DNA from: Rhynchopus euleeides
Lineage: Eukaryota > Euglenozoa > Diplonemea > Diplonemida > Diplonemidae
DNA: 64,000 nt
Assembly (NCBI GenBank): GCA_963210315.1
Contig: OY723270.1
Location: forward strand, 620,001 to 684,000
Direction of reading: 5' to 3'
The first letter of the stretch is position 1, and each line of letters starts with the position of its first letter. The position numbers were made by a program, and so were the translations under genes. A model generated the notes under the pieces. That model ran no database searches, was not told the origin of the DNA, and saw nothing but the letters and a program-made list of their open reading frames with translations. Below are positions 19,277-28,930 of this stretch, piece after piece.

Positions 19277-21796
19277 CTATTCCTCATCCGGCTTCTGCGG
19301 GTAGGGGGTAAGGCGGTTGGAACGAGGCTTCAGGTACGCCGTGATGGAGGCCTGCCTGGTCCTCCCGTTCCTGCTGGCTCCCGGCACCCTACAGGGTGGG
19401 GCCTCATCCCCGCCAACTGCCGTGGGCGTCAGGGCTTCGAGGAGGGGTGGGGCCGGCGGGGCAGGCTGGGCAGGCGGCGCCGGTGCTGCCGGCGGCACTG
19501 CTGCTGGCTGCGCTGGGGTCGGGGCGGCGCTCGACGTTGTTGGTGCCCCGGGTGCCATAGGTGTCACGGGTTTACTGCTCGAATCACTGGGCGGGGCAGG
19601 GGCGGAGGAGTCAGAGGCGGCGGAGGTGGCAGAGGTGGTGGTGGTGGTGGTGGTGGTGCTGGGGGAGGAGCGGGCGGGTTTTGTGGGTGCTGGCAGGGCA
19701 TCCGCAGCCGGCCCGGCCGTGGGCCCCGCCGGCGGTTTGCCCTTCGCCCCCTTGGACGCACCCAGCCCCTTTGTGGCAGCGCTCAGCTCCCGCCTCACGG
19801 AGATGAGCATCTCCTGGTGTTGCAGCTTGCGCTGCTCCTCCGCGTCGCGCACCCCCTCTAGCAGGCCCTGCCAGCTCTGCCCGAGCTCGCTGGCCTGCTG
19901 CGTCAGCTGGCGCTGCACCCTCTCGCCCTCCTCCTTCCCTGCCTGTTGGAGGTCAGCTCGAAGGGTAGTGTCGAGCTGGGTTGCCTTCTCGGCAAGGGCC
20001 TTGAGCTGCTGGGCCCCGTGCCGCGCCATCTGCGCCTCGCAGGTCCCCCGCAGCTCCCCACACACCTCATCCAGGCGGCTCTGGAGGCGGGCCACCTGCT
20101 CCCCGGTCGCCCGCTCCGACTGCTGCTGGGCGGCCGTGGCGTCCTTGCGGTCAGCCTCGCAGGAGGCCCGCAGGTCGCGCACCGTGACCCCCAGGCGCTC
20201 CGTCTGCCGCCGCAGCTCGCCCACCGCGGCTTCCCCCTGCTGCGCCTCCCACGCCCTGCGGAGCTCCGCCACCGCCGCGTCCAGGCGCTGCTGCTCCTGC
20301 CCGCGCTGCGCCTCCAGGTCGGCCCTGACCGCGTCCACCTCCGCCTGGAGCTGCTGCGCCTGGTGGTGGGAGAGGGGCGTCTGCTCGCTCGCCTCCGCGG
20401 CTTGCAGGCTCAGCATGGCCTTGCAAGCGCCGCTGAGGCGCTCCTCAAGCGCCCGGTGCTTGAGGTCCCGCTGCGCAAGCTGGCCCTGCATGTCGGCCTC
20501 GAGGGCCTTGTGGCTGGCCTCCCAGCCCTTGCGCGACGCAGTCAGATCCGTCGCATGCGCGCGGCCTTGCCCCTCCAAGGCGGTGAGCCCAGCAGCCAGC
20601 TTCTGCAGATCCGTGCTCGCTGCTGCCTCACCCACCGCCTTGCCCAGCCCTCCGACATGCTCGCGGAGGCGGGAGACCGTCACGCCCATCGACTGCTGGT
20701 GCTTCGCGACCTCCAGGAGCTGGGCCTTGTGCTCCTTTAGTTCACGCTCCGTTTTCAGTGTGGACGTAGTGGCTGTAGTGGTGGGGGGTGTGGTGGTGGG
20801 GCGCTCCTGGAGGCTCTTCAGCAGGGCCCCTTGCGCCTGCAGCTGCTCCTCCTGGCGGCCGAGGCGGTCCCCCATGCGCTGCATCTGCAGCTCGTGCTGC
20901 TGGGCGTGGCTGTCCAGCCGGGCCTCGAGCAGCGCCACCTGCTCGGCGTGCTGCTCCCCCTGGCGGCGCAGGCGGTCTTCGAGCCACTGCTCTGACAGGC
21001 CCGGGTGCCCCTGCATCGCCTCCATCCGCTGCCCCAGCTCGCCCTGCCGTGCCTGCTGGGTCAGCAGCTGGGCCTCCAGCCGCTTGCGGTGGCCGTCCTG
21101 GTCCTGCAGGAGGCGGCGCAGGCCCTGCAGCTCGGCTTGACAAGCCGCGCCGTCGCCCTGCGTGGCGGAGTCGGCGGCGGCAGGTGCGGGGTCATGCCCG
21201 AGCTCCCGCAGGCGCCCGGCGAGCTTCTCCAGATCCTTCTGGAGCTGGGCAGCTCTCTGCTGTGCCTGCTGCGCCTGCTGCTTCGCCGCCGCTGCTGCTC
21301 CGCCACCACGCCCGGTCCGCCCAACCGTGCCGCTGGCCTGCGACTTCGCAGACCTTCCCGCCTTCGCGGCCGTGGCGCGCTCCTCCTGGAGCCTGTCGCG
21401 GACGCTCTCATAGCGCCGCTTCAGGCGGAGCACCTCCTCGGCCTGCTTCTTCGCGGCCGCCTCCCTCTGCTTCTGCTCCTCGAGGAGCAGCGTGTCCGTC
21501 AGGACCACCTCCTTCCCGTTGACTACTAGAGTCCATGTGGGGGGGGTGCCGTGGGTGGGGGGTTGCTCGGCAGCGAGGACGGCGACGCCGCCCTCCAGGC
21601 TGTCCAGCGCCGCCTCCCACCGGAGGTGGTCGAGAATGGTGCGCACGTGGGCGGCACCATAGAGGGGGGGAAGGGGTTGGAGCTCGTATCTGCGAGGTTC
21701 CGTGAATTCGAGGGGGGGCAGGGGGGCGGCCTGTTGGCCACCGGCCTGGGAGCCGGTGTTCCCGGAGGAGACCCCGTGGAGGTCGGCCTGTGACAT
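19277..21796 (-). CDS. LINE ORF1 coiled-coil protein with PIP-box-like C-terminus
   Basis: An 839-residue protein beginning at the only suitable ATG, 26 bases inside the element. It lies within the LINE boundaries set by the target duplication, so it belongs to the element and not to the host. After an N-terminal region of about 90 residues there is a very long Gln/Glu/Arg/Ala-rich heptad region (about 95-660) that must form a coiled coil. A Pro/Ala/Thr/Ser-rich linker and a short basic tail follow. No RRM and no CCHC zinc knuckle are visible, unlike many ORF1 proteins. The tail contains QASITAYLKP (from residue 815), which resembles a PCNA-binding PIP box. Its expected role is packaging of the RNA, with the coiled coil for multimerisation. 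Confidence 0.85.
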   Translation of the reverse strand: MSQADLHGVSSGNTGSQAGGQQAAPLPPLEFTEPRRYELQPLPPLYGAAHVRTILDHLRWEAALDSLEGGVAVLAAEQPPTHGTPPTWTLVVNGKEVVLTDTLLLEEQKQREAAAKKQAEEVLRLKRRYESVRDRLQEERATAAKAGRSAKSQASGTVGRTGRGGGAAAAAKQQAQQAQQRAAQLQKDLEKLAGRLRELGHDPAPAAADSATQGDGAACQAELQGLRRLLQDQDGHRKRLEAQLLTQQARQGELGQRMEAMQGHPGLSEQWLEDRLRRQGEQHAEQVALLEARLDSHAQQHELQMQRMGDRLGRQEEQLQAQGALLKSLQERPTTTPPTTTATTSTLKTERELKEHKAQLLEVAKHQQSMGVTVSRLREHVGGLGKAVGEAAASTDLQKLAAGLTALEGQGRAHATDLTASRKGWEASHKALEADMQGQLAQRDLKHRALEERLSGACKAMLSLQAAEASEQTPLSHHQAQQLQAEVDAVRADLEAQRGQEQQRLDAAVAELRRAWEAQQGEAAVGELRRQTERLGVTVRDLRASCEADRKDATAAQQQSERATGEQVARLQSRLDEVCGELRGTCEAQMARHGAQQLKALAEKATQLDTTLRADLQQAGKEEGERVQRQLTQQASELGQSWQGLLEGVRDAEEQRKLQHQEMLISVRRELSAATKGLGASKGAKGKPPAGPTAGPAADALPAPTKPARSSPSTTTTTTTTSATSAASDSSAPAPPSDSSSKPVTPMAPGAPTTSSAAPTPAQPAAVPPAAPAPPAQPAPPAPPLLEALTPTAVGGDEAPPCRVPGASRNGRTRQASITAYLKPRSNRLTPYPQKPDEE

Positions 21797-21822
21797 CCTG
21801 CCCGTGTATCCCTCTCTCCTCC

Positions 21823-22368
21823 GGTGTGGGTGTGTGTGAGGGTGCTGATGTCCCACACACGGATGCTCTCGTCATCCGAACCGCTGAAGATCCTCGTGCC
21901 TGAGACAGCAATGCTGTGAACAGCATCGCTGTGACCCTCCAGCGCTGTGTAGCTCGGTGTGCCCTTCAAGTCCCACACACGCAAGGTCCCTCTCTTGTCT
22001 CCAGACACCAGACGTCCGCAGCGTGACCACGCCGCACTGTACACATGGATGTTGTCATGTTGCAGCATGCACACCTGTTCCCAAGTTGCTGTCAGCCACA
22101 CGCAGATGGTGCCGTCGTCTGAGCACGTTGCCAGCCACGTCCCACAGACTGAGAAGGGGGTCGAATGAATATAGTCGTTGCCGTGCGTTAAGTCCGCCAC
22201 CACCTCAGCGGTGGTGGTGTCAAACACAGTGATGTGATGTTCCCTGTCACCCACTACACACAGCCTCCCACACCTCGACAGTGTGATGCGGATAATCGGG
22301 CTGTTATGCCCAGGTGAGTAGACTGCGGGTGCCTTGACGTGGGGCCAGCGCGGCATCAGCTGCACGGT
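21823..22368 (-). pseudogene. WD40 copy 3, middle piece
   Basis: This segment encodes blades two to four of the third WD40 copy (ICVWLTATWEQVCMLQ, LRVWDLKGTPSY, IRVWDIS) and is very close to copy 2. It is bounded on the low side by the LINE (14-bp duplication 21823-21836) and on the high side by the inverted-repeat element (9-bp duplication CTGCACGGT at 22360-22368). Codons are uninterrupted within the piece. Confidence 0.92.
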
Positions 22369-22379
22369 GCCAGGCGTAA

Positions 22380-24800
22380 AGTTGAGGGGGGTCCAAAAAC
22401 GTAAAGTTGAGGGGGATTTGTTTTGGCTGAAAAACTGGTCAAATATGTAAAGTTGAGGGGGAAATGACATTTTCAAAATGGCTGAAATCATGTAAAGTTG
22501 AGGGGTATGAGGGAGCTGGGCTCCCATGCAAGTTGCAGGGAAAACTGGTCAAATATGTAAAGTTGAGGGTTATGAGGGATTTCCCAGCAAACCTCAGGGA
22601 GATTCGGTTCTGCACAACCGAAAATCGGGTGGGATAACATGTAAAGTTGAGGGGGGTCCAAAAACGTAAAGTTGAGGGGGATTTGTTTTGGCTGAAAAAC
22701 TGGTCAAATATGTAAAGTTGAGGGGGAAATGACATTTTCAAAATGGCTGAAATCATGTAAAGTTGAGGGGTAACAGACCCTGGCTGAAAAACTGGTCAAA
22801 TATGTAAAGTTCAGGGGGAAATGACGTTTTCAACCAAAAGTTTGCAAGTTTGGGGAATTGAACTTCCTCAGGCAAAAATACCACTTTTTCAATCCTGCAC
22901 AAAACCACTCTGCCAAACTGGTATGTTATAACATGTAAAGTTGAGGGGTATGAGGGAGCTGGGCTCCCATGCAAGTTGCAGGGAAAACTGGTCAAATATG
23001 TAAAGTTGAGGGGTATGAGGGATTTCCCAGCAAACCTCAGGGAGATTCGGTTCTGCACAACCGAAAATCGGGTGGGATAACATGTAAAGTTGAGGGGTAT
23101 GAGGGAGCTGGGCTCCCATGCAAGTTGCAGGGAAAACTGGTCAAATATGTAAAGTTGAGGGGTATGAGGGATTTCCCAGCAAACCTCAGGGAGATTCGGT
23201 TCTGCACAAACGAAAATCGGGTGGAATAAAATGTAAAGTTGAGGGGTATGAGGGAGCTGGGCTCCCATGCAAGTTGCAGGGAAAACTGGTCAAATATGTA
23301 AAGTTGAGGGTTATGAGGGATTTCCCAGCAAACCTCAGGGAGATTCGGTTCTGCACAACCGAAAATCGGGTGGGATAACATGTAAAGTTGAGGGGTATGA
23401 GGGAGCTGGGCTCCCATGCAAGTTGCAGGGAAAACTGGTCAAATATGTAAAGTTGAGGGTTATGAGGGATTTCCCAGCAAACCTCAGGGAGATTCGGTTC
23501 TGCACAACCGAAAATCGGGTGGGATAACATGTAAAGTTGAGGGGGGTCCAAAAACGTAAAGTTGAGGGGGATTTGTTTTGGCTGAAAAACTGGTCAAATA
23601 TGTAAAGTTGAGGGGGAAATGACATTTTCAAAATGGCTGAAATCATGTAAAGTTGAGGGGTAACAGACCCTGGCTGAAAAACTGGTCAAATATGTAAAGT
23701 TCAGGGGGAAATGACGTTTTCAACCAAAAGTTTGCAAGTTTGGGGAATTGAACTTCCTCAGGCAAAAATACCACTTTTTCAATCCTGCACAAAACCACTC
23801 TGCCAAACTGGTATGTTATAACATGTAAAGTTGAGGGGTATGAGGGAGCTGGGCTCCCATGCAAGTTGCAGGGAAAACTGGTCAAATATGTAAAGTTGAG
23901 GGGTATGAGGGATTTCCCAGCAAACCTCAGGGAGATTCGGTTCTGCACAAACGAAAATCGGGTGGAATAAAATGTAAAGTTGAGGGGTATGAGGGAGCTG
24001 GGCTCCCATGCAAGTTGCAGGGAAAACTGGTCAAATATGTAAAGTTGAGGGTTATGAGGGATTTCCCAGCAAACCTCAGGGAGATTCGGTTCTGCACAAC
24101 CGAAAATCGGGTGGGATAACATGTAAAGTTGAGGGGTATGAGGGAGCTGGGCTCCCATGCAAGTTGCAGGGAAAACTGGTCAAATATGTAAAGTTGAGGG
24201 TTATGAGGGATTTCCCAGCAAACCTCAGGGAGATTCGGTTCTGCACAAACGAAAATCGGGTGGAATAAAATGTAAAGTTGAGGGGTATGAGGGAGCTGGG
24301 CTCCCATGCAAGTTGCAGGGAAAACTGGTCAAATATGTAAAGTTGAGGGTTATGAGGGATTTCCCAGCAAACCTCAGGGAGATTCGGTTCTGCACAAACG
24401 AAAATCGGGTGGAATAAAATGTAAAGTTGAGGGGTATGAGGGAGCTGGGCTCCCATGCAAGTTGCAGGGAAAACTGGTCAAATATGTAAAGTTGAGGGTT
24501 ATGAGGGATTTCCCAGCAAACCTCAGGGAGATTCGGTTCTGCACAACCGAAAATCGGGTGGGATAACATGTAAAGTTGAGGGGTATGAGGGAGCTGGGCT
24601 CCCATGCAAGTTGCAGGGAAAACTGGTCAAATATGTAAAGTTGAGGGTTATGAGGGATTTCCCAGCAAACCTCAGGGAGATTCGGTTCTGCACAACCGAA
24701 AATCGGGTGGGATAACATGTAAAGTTGAGGGGTATGAGGGAGCTGGGCTCCCGTGCAAGTTGTAGGGAAAACTGGTCAAATATGTAAAGTTGAGGGGTAT
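22380..24800. repeat. 149-bp tandem array with 890-bp higher-order repeat
   Basis: The basic unit is 149 bp. It holds two TGTAAAGTTGAGGG boxes, a GGGAGCTGGGCTCCCATGC palindrome and a GGGATTTCCCAGC segment. Clean 149-bp spacing is visible at 22969, 23118, 23267 and again at 23859, 24008, 24157, 24306 and 24455. A larger block with a different filler (AACAGACCCTGGCTG... TTTGCAAGTTTGGG) recurs 890 bp apart (near 22750 and 23640), which gives a higher-order structure like that of centromeric satellites. Confidence 0.93.
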
Positions 24801-25018
24801 GAGGGAGCACCCCTGTCTGCAGACCACCTGGAAATGGCCCAAGTTGCACTTTAGTTTCTATTTACAAGGGCAACCAACGATTTCTTAAGCTACAGTTTCT
24901 CTGGCAGGCGGTTGCAAGGTTAGCCGGAAAAGTTGAAGGTCGCAGCCCCCCTCCCCCTTCCCCCCCCTCCCAATCCACATTGCTGCCACAACAAAAAGTC
25001 CCACAACGGTGTGTGAAG

Positions 25019-25990
25019 CTACCTCACAAGGAACACAGAAACCATCCAAGCTCGCTGCACGAGGTTGTCATGCTTCTAAAACAAAACATTTAAATAAGAT
25101 ACAGACACCCACTCAGTCGTTCTGACTGGCTCGGTGCCACTTGAGAGTGGGCAGTGTGCAGGTTCCGGGTTTCTGTGCATGTGGGCACTAAAATTCTCTC
25201 CCACCCACTAGGGGTCCAAATATGTAAAGTTGAGGGGTATAGGGGGATTTGAGTCCCCCACAGTCCCTAGCCAAAAGTAGGATAATATGTAAAGTTGAGG
25301 GGTAACAGGGATTTCCTCCTAAAACTGGTTCAGCCACTACCTCACAAGGAACACAGAAACCATCCAAGCTCGCTGCACGAGGTTGTCATGCTTCTAAAAC
25401 AAAACATTTAAATAAGATACAGACACCCACTCAGTCGATCTGATTGGCTCGGTGCCACTTGAGAGTGGGCAGTGTGCAGGTTCCGGGTTTCTGTGCATGT
25501 GGGCACTAAAATTCTCTCCCACCCACTAGGGGTCCAAATATGTAAAGTTGAGGGGTATAGGGGGATTTGAGTCCCCCACAGTCCCTAGCCAAAAGTAGGA
25601 TAATATGTAAAGTTGAGGGGTAACAGGGATTTCCTCCTAAAACTGGTTCGGCCACTACCTCACAAGGAACACAGAAACCATCCAAGCTCGCTGCACGAGG
25701 TTGTCATGCTTCTAAAACAAAACATTTAAATAAGATACAGACACCCACTCAGTCGATCTGATTGGCTCGGTGCCACTTGAGAGTGGGCAGTGTGCAGGTT
25801 CCGGGTTTCTGTGCATGTGGGCACTAAAATTCTCTCCCACCCACTAGGGGTCCAAATATGTAAAGTTGAGGGGTATAGGGGGATTTGAGTCCCCCACAGT
25901 CCCTAGCCAAAAGTAGGATAATATGTAAAGTTGAGGGGTAACAGGGATTTCCTCCCAAAACTGGTTCGGCCAAAAATCACTCGCCAGGTC
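25019..25990. repeat. 318-bp tandem repeat, three units
   Basis: Three units with starts at about 25021, 25339 and 25657, an exact 318-bp spacing. Each unit carries an unrelated segment (CCTCACAAGGAACACAGAAA) plus two of the TGTAAAGTTGAGGGGTA boxes that also form the ends of the element. Confidence 0.93.
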
Positions 25991-26254
25991 ACCAAATCAC
26001 AGAATCGGGCTCATACCAAGTCCTGTGAGATACTGGGGAAGCCAAGTTTCGGTGTTCCGGGCCAAAAAAAATTTCTCCCAGAAAATTTTTGGGCTGGGTA
26101 AACCATTCAGAAATTTCAGATTTTACCGTGTGAAACATGTAAAGTTGAGGGGGATTTTGGAAATTCCCTGTTACCCCTCAACTTTACATATTTCACAGCA
26201 AGGTCCATACCCCTCAACTTTACATATTTGGACCCCCCTCAACTTTACACCTGC

Positions 26255-26488
26255 CTGCACGGTACCCCCATCCTCCAGACCTGTGTCGGCAACGCGCTCT
26301 GCATCGTCCAGCTCCTCCTCACACCCTTCGATGCGTGCCGCCACCGCTGCAGCCTCCCTCTCTGCGTCGACGGAACCCGCAAACATCTCCTCCAACGCAT
26401 CCGTTTTCAGGTTGAGAACTGTCCCGCCTTCCGGAACACCGACGACACAGCTGTGCCCGGTCCCGGCATGCTTCACCGACACATCCAT
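26255..26488 (-). pseudogene. WD40 copy 3, 5' piece
   Basis: The first 75 or so codons of the third WD40 copy, starting with the conserved MDVSVKHAGTG and ending in the 9-bp duplication beside the inverted-repeat element. Homology to the upstream flank of copy 1 continues to about 26595 and then stops, which marks the end of the tandem array. Confidence 0.92.
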
Positions 26489-26599
26489 ATTCCGGCTCCC
26501 CAGTGCACCTGCGTGGGGTGGGTTAAGGAGGTGAGGTGTGTCGGGTGAGAAGGTCCCAGTTGCTCGATTTGTCACAAAACCACACGACATCACACCCAG

Positions 26600-27489
26600 T
26601 GATGGTCGGGTCACACCAAGGGGGGAGGAGGAGCGGGTGCGGAAGTGTGCTGGGCCCTGTGCACCCCCAGCACACTGGCGCCTCCCCTCCCGCCCGCTTC
26701 GCCCCGGGCGCGGGCTTGACCCACCGCCTCCTGCCCGCTTCGGGTGTGTTCGCGCAGGCTGGTGGTGTGCTGGGCGACACGTTTTCAGCCACCTACCCCC
26801 GCAGTCTCTCACACAGCATCGCGACGGGGTTGGGGAGATGTGGGTGCGTGGGGAAGTGTGAGCAGAGCAGGAAAGCAGTGGCAAACAATGGCGGGTGGGT
26901 GCTTCGTGCGTGTGTGGGCACAGTATTGCGCGCGGGTTCGAAGAAGCCCGCCGGTGGCTGCACTCAAGTAACCACAGAGACCTCCCAAGACGCAGCAAAG
27001 CTGCTTAAGCTAGTTTACTAGAGAAGAGAGTGCAAACACCACGCCCCTGTGGGCACTGAGGAGCAATGTGTGTCCGTCAACAACAGCAACAACAACAACT
27101 CCCGGAAAAGGCGCGCGCGGGAGGCCAGGAAACCACGCGCAACCGGGAGGCAGCGGAAGGCGCATCGTGAGCCACCCCCGGCGGGGGCAGCCCCCTTCCC
27201 CCTCCCCGCTTTCTCTGCCAGGGCTTCGCCTCAGAACCGGCAACCGCCAAGCCGCTGACGGGGGAGAGCGGGCCCTTGCCCTCGGCTAGAAAGGGCAGCG
27301 GGGCCGGGTGTGGGGAGGCACCCCATCTCTCCTCCGGATACTCGCACAGTTCTCTGAAGTGGAATGAAGAGACGGGGAGGGGGGGGAGGGGGGGGAGCGG
27401 TCGAGAAAAAGGACATGTCATTTGTGGCGCCCCCCCCTCCCCTCTCTCTGTCTCTCTGTCTCGCTGTCTCTCCCCATTCACCCCGAGCC
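26600..27489. other. Gene-free stretch downstream of the CDC123-like gene
   Basis: No credible gene is seen here. The DNA is GC-rich, has a run of CAA/CAG triplets near 27077-27100 and a CT-rich stretch near 27430-27480 that abuts the stop codon of the CDC123-like gene. Open frames lack domain signals and overlap one another on both strands. Confidence 0.5.
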
Positions 27490-28653
27490 TCAAGCCCCGG
27501 TCGGCCCCGCAGCAGTGGTGCCGAGGATCGTGAGGTACTCGGTTTCGAGCTCAAACCGCGTCGGCACCGTCTCAACTGTCCGGAACTCGAACGTTGGCGC
27601 CAGAGGCGGTGCCGCTGCTTCGGAGTCGGGCGCAGCGCTGCCTTCCAGGAGGCTCCGGTCGCATGTCCAGTTGAAGAGTGCAGCGCCGGTCGTCTCGAAG
27701 AAAGGGTTCACCTCGATGCACCGCACCACAGGCGCCAAGGGGTAGCCGTTGGGGTCAAGCCTGGCGAGGTCTTCAGAGTAGATCGCAAAGTCGATGACGT
27801 ACGATCCCAGCTCCCGGAGCGGCTTCCGGCAGCGGTCCTCGAAAAACTTCTCAACGAGCGGAAGGATGGAACTCTTGTTCTCCGCCACCGCCGGGTAGTG
27901 GACGAAGTAGTTGTACTGCGTCATCGCGGTCATCTGGTTGCGGTGTACAAAGCAGCGGAACTCGAGGGACGTTTGAACGTTGAACCACCTCCGCAGCACC
28001 ACAGACATCGACCAGGCGTCCTCCCCAGCCTCTCGCGACTGGGACAGGTCCCCGAGGACCCGTTCGCTTTGGATGAACGTCGCGATGATCTCCTTCCCGG
28101 AGCTGACCTTCATCAGCTCCGTGCCGAGCTGAACCAGCAGCGCCACCTTGTCGTTCATCGGCAGCTCCTCCGCGCAGCCTTCGAGTCGGCGCGTGAAGGC
28201 GTTTTTCAGTTTCGCGGTCACAACGTCTTTGGCCGACCGGAGCGACGTCTTGGCAAACGCCTCGCCCAGCCCGCCCGCCGCGAGCTGCGCGTCGAGGCGG
28301 CCCTCGAGGTCTGCCAGAGGCTCCAGGTCGTCAGCGCTGACCCCTGCGGCGGCCGCGGCGTCGTCGTGTGCGGCCCACGCCTCCTGGCCGACCTTCTGCT
28401 TCCAGCGGTCGACCCGTTCGCAGAGCGCGATCATCGCCGCACCCTCCGCCCAGCTGATCGGCACGTAGAAAGACTCGAAGGTGGCGTCACCCAGGAGTGA
28501 CTCCCATGCCTCCGCGCTGCAGGCAAGCCACATCTCCCGCATGTGCTGCATCTCCGCACTGGTGCTGAAGCCAGCCCTCAGCCCGCTGCTCCGATCGTCC
28601 GTCACAACCTTCCGCAGCTGACGTCCCTGCTGAAGCTCAGCCAGGAACGACAT
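27490..28653 (-). CDS. CDC123/D123-like ATP-grasp protein
   Basis: A 387-residue protein; the start MSFLAEL is preferred because the in-frame extension upstream is a Pro-rich run lying in the presumed leader. It resembles the D123 (CDC123) family. AFAKTSLRSAKDVV near the middle corresponds to the family's 'K-x-S-x-RS-x-KD' segment. EFRCFVHRNQMTAMTQYN, VIDFAIY and CIEVNPFFETTGAALFNW correspond to the conserved C-terminal strands with the acidic metal ligands. CDC123 is an ATP-grasp chaperone in the cytosol that helps to assemble translation initiation factor eIF2. The N-terminal half fits less well, so this may be a divergent paralogue with another client. The upstream region shares about 120 bp with the metacaspase-like gene. 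Confidence 0.7.
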   Translation of the reverse strand: MSFLAELQQGRQLRKVVTDDRSSGLRAGFSTSAEMQHMREMWLACSAEAWESLLGDATFESFYVPISWAEGAAMIALCERVDRWKQKVGQEAWAAHDDAAAAAGVSADDLEPLADLEGRLDAQLAAGGLGEAFAKTSLRSAKDVVTAKLKNAFTRRLEGCAEELPMNDKVALLVQLGTELMKVSSGKEIIATFIQSERVLGDLSQSREAGEDAWSMSVVLRRWFNVQTSLEFRCFVHRNQMTAMTQYNYFVHYPAVAENKSSILPLVEKFFEDRCRKPLRELGSYVIDFAIYSEDLARLDPNGYPLAPVVRCIEVNPFFETTGAALFNWTCDRSLLEGSAAPDSEAAAPPLAPTFEFRTVETVPTRFELETEYLTILGTTAAGPTGA

Positions 28654-28805
28654 GATATTATCGAGAGATGGGCGAGGGGAAGCTGTGGTGGGTTCTGGTG
28701 GCAAGAATGGGGAAGGGAAAAGAAGAAGGTGAAGGTGAAGAGGGGGGGGGGGAAGAGAAAGAAGAGAGGGCTGTGGTGTGCGTGGGGTGGGGTGGAGGGG
28801 GGGGG

Positions 28806-28930
28806 GGGGTTTGATCGTCGAGAGTGAATGGAAAAAGTAAGTCTCCCAGCACCTTCTTGCAATGCTAGTCCTTTTTGTAGTCACTACACCAAATATGATG
28901 TACAAGGCAGATCAATGCACAATGGGAGGG
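28806..28930 (-). promoter_or_regulatory. Shared upstream module, copy 1
   Basis: About 120 bp ending 150 bp upstream of the CDC123-like start codon are roughly 90% identical to 33068-33191, which lies upstream of the metacaspase-like gene in the same orientation. Shared landmarks on the plus strand are TTTGATCGTCGAGAGT, CAGCACCTTCTTGCAATG and TACAAGGCAGATCAATGCAC. It may be a promoter or leader copied from gene to gene, or a short dispersed repeat. Confidence 0.55.

Larger units (their letters stand above)
13093..21822 (-). mobile_element. OTU-bearing LINE retrotransposon, complete copy B (8730 bp)
   Basis: A full-length non-LTR retrotransposon inserted in WD40 copy 3. The ends are fixed by a perfect 14-bp target duplication, which reads CACACACCCACACC on the element strand (13079-13092 and 21823-21836). 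From 5' to 3' on the minus strand it has a 26-base leader, ORF1 (coiled coil), a spacer of about 390 bases, ORF2 (OTU, endonuclease, RT, RNase H) and a 58-base 3' UTR without poly(A). The short leader suggests an internal promoter or dependence on host transcription. The orientation is the same as that of the host WD40 gene. The match to copy A over 5.7 kb appears perfect, so both are young or kept alike by conversion. Confidence 0.97.
22369..26254. mobile_element. 3.9-kb terminal-inverted-repeat element built of satellite arrays
   Basis: An insertion in WD40 copy 3 flanked by the 9-bp duplication CTGCACGGT (22360-22368 and 26255-26263). The ends are inverted repeats of about 28 bases: GCCAGGCGTAAAGTTGAGG on the left and, read inwards from the right, GCAGGTGTAAAGTTGAGG, both continuing into GGGGTCCAAA. 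A 9-bp duplication is typical of Mutator-like elements, but I find no transposase, so it is non-autonomous. The interior is mostly direct repeats of the terminal TGTAAAGTTGAGGGG motif with different fillers. The open frames seen in it are by-products of the repeats. A non-repetitive part remains near 24830-25010 and 25960-26150. Confidence 0.9.

Noticed and set aside
19317..21529. 607-codon plus-strand frame opposite ORF1
   Set aside because: A Ser/Arg/Cys-rich antisense reading of a coiled-coil gene, with no domain.
19277..21796. Coiled-coil protein as an independent host gene
   Set aside because: It lies inside the 14-bp duplication that bounds the LINE, in the ORF1 position and orientation.
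22380..24850. Series of open frames of 86-171 codons on both strands in the satellite region
   Set aside because: They repeat every 149 bp and appear on both strands because the unit lacks stops; there is no domain and no start context. They are by-products of the tandem repeat.
22380..25990. CRISPR array
   Set aside because: Units are 149 and 318 bp without unique spacers, they lie in a eukaryotic transposon, and no cas genes are near.
28657..28905. N-terminal extension of the CDC123-like protein to 28905
   Set aside because: The extra codons are a Pro/Leu low-complexity run plus the 120-bp module that is also upstream of another gene, so they are leader or promoter DNA.
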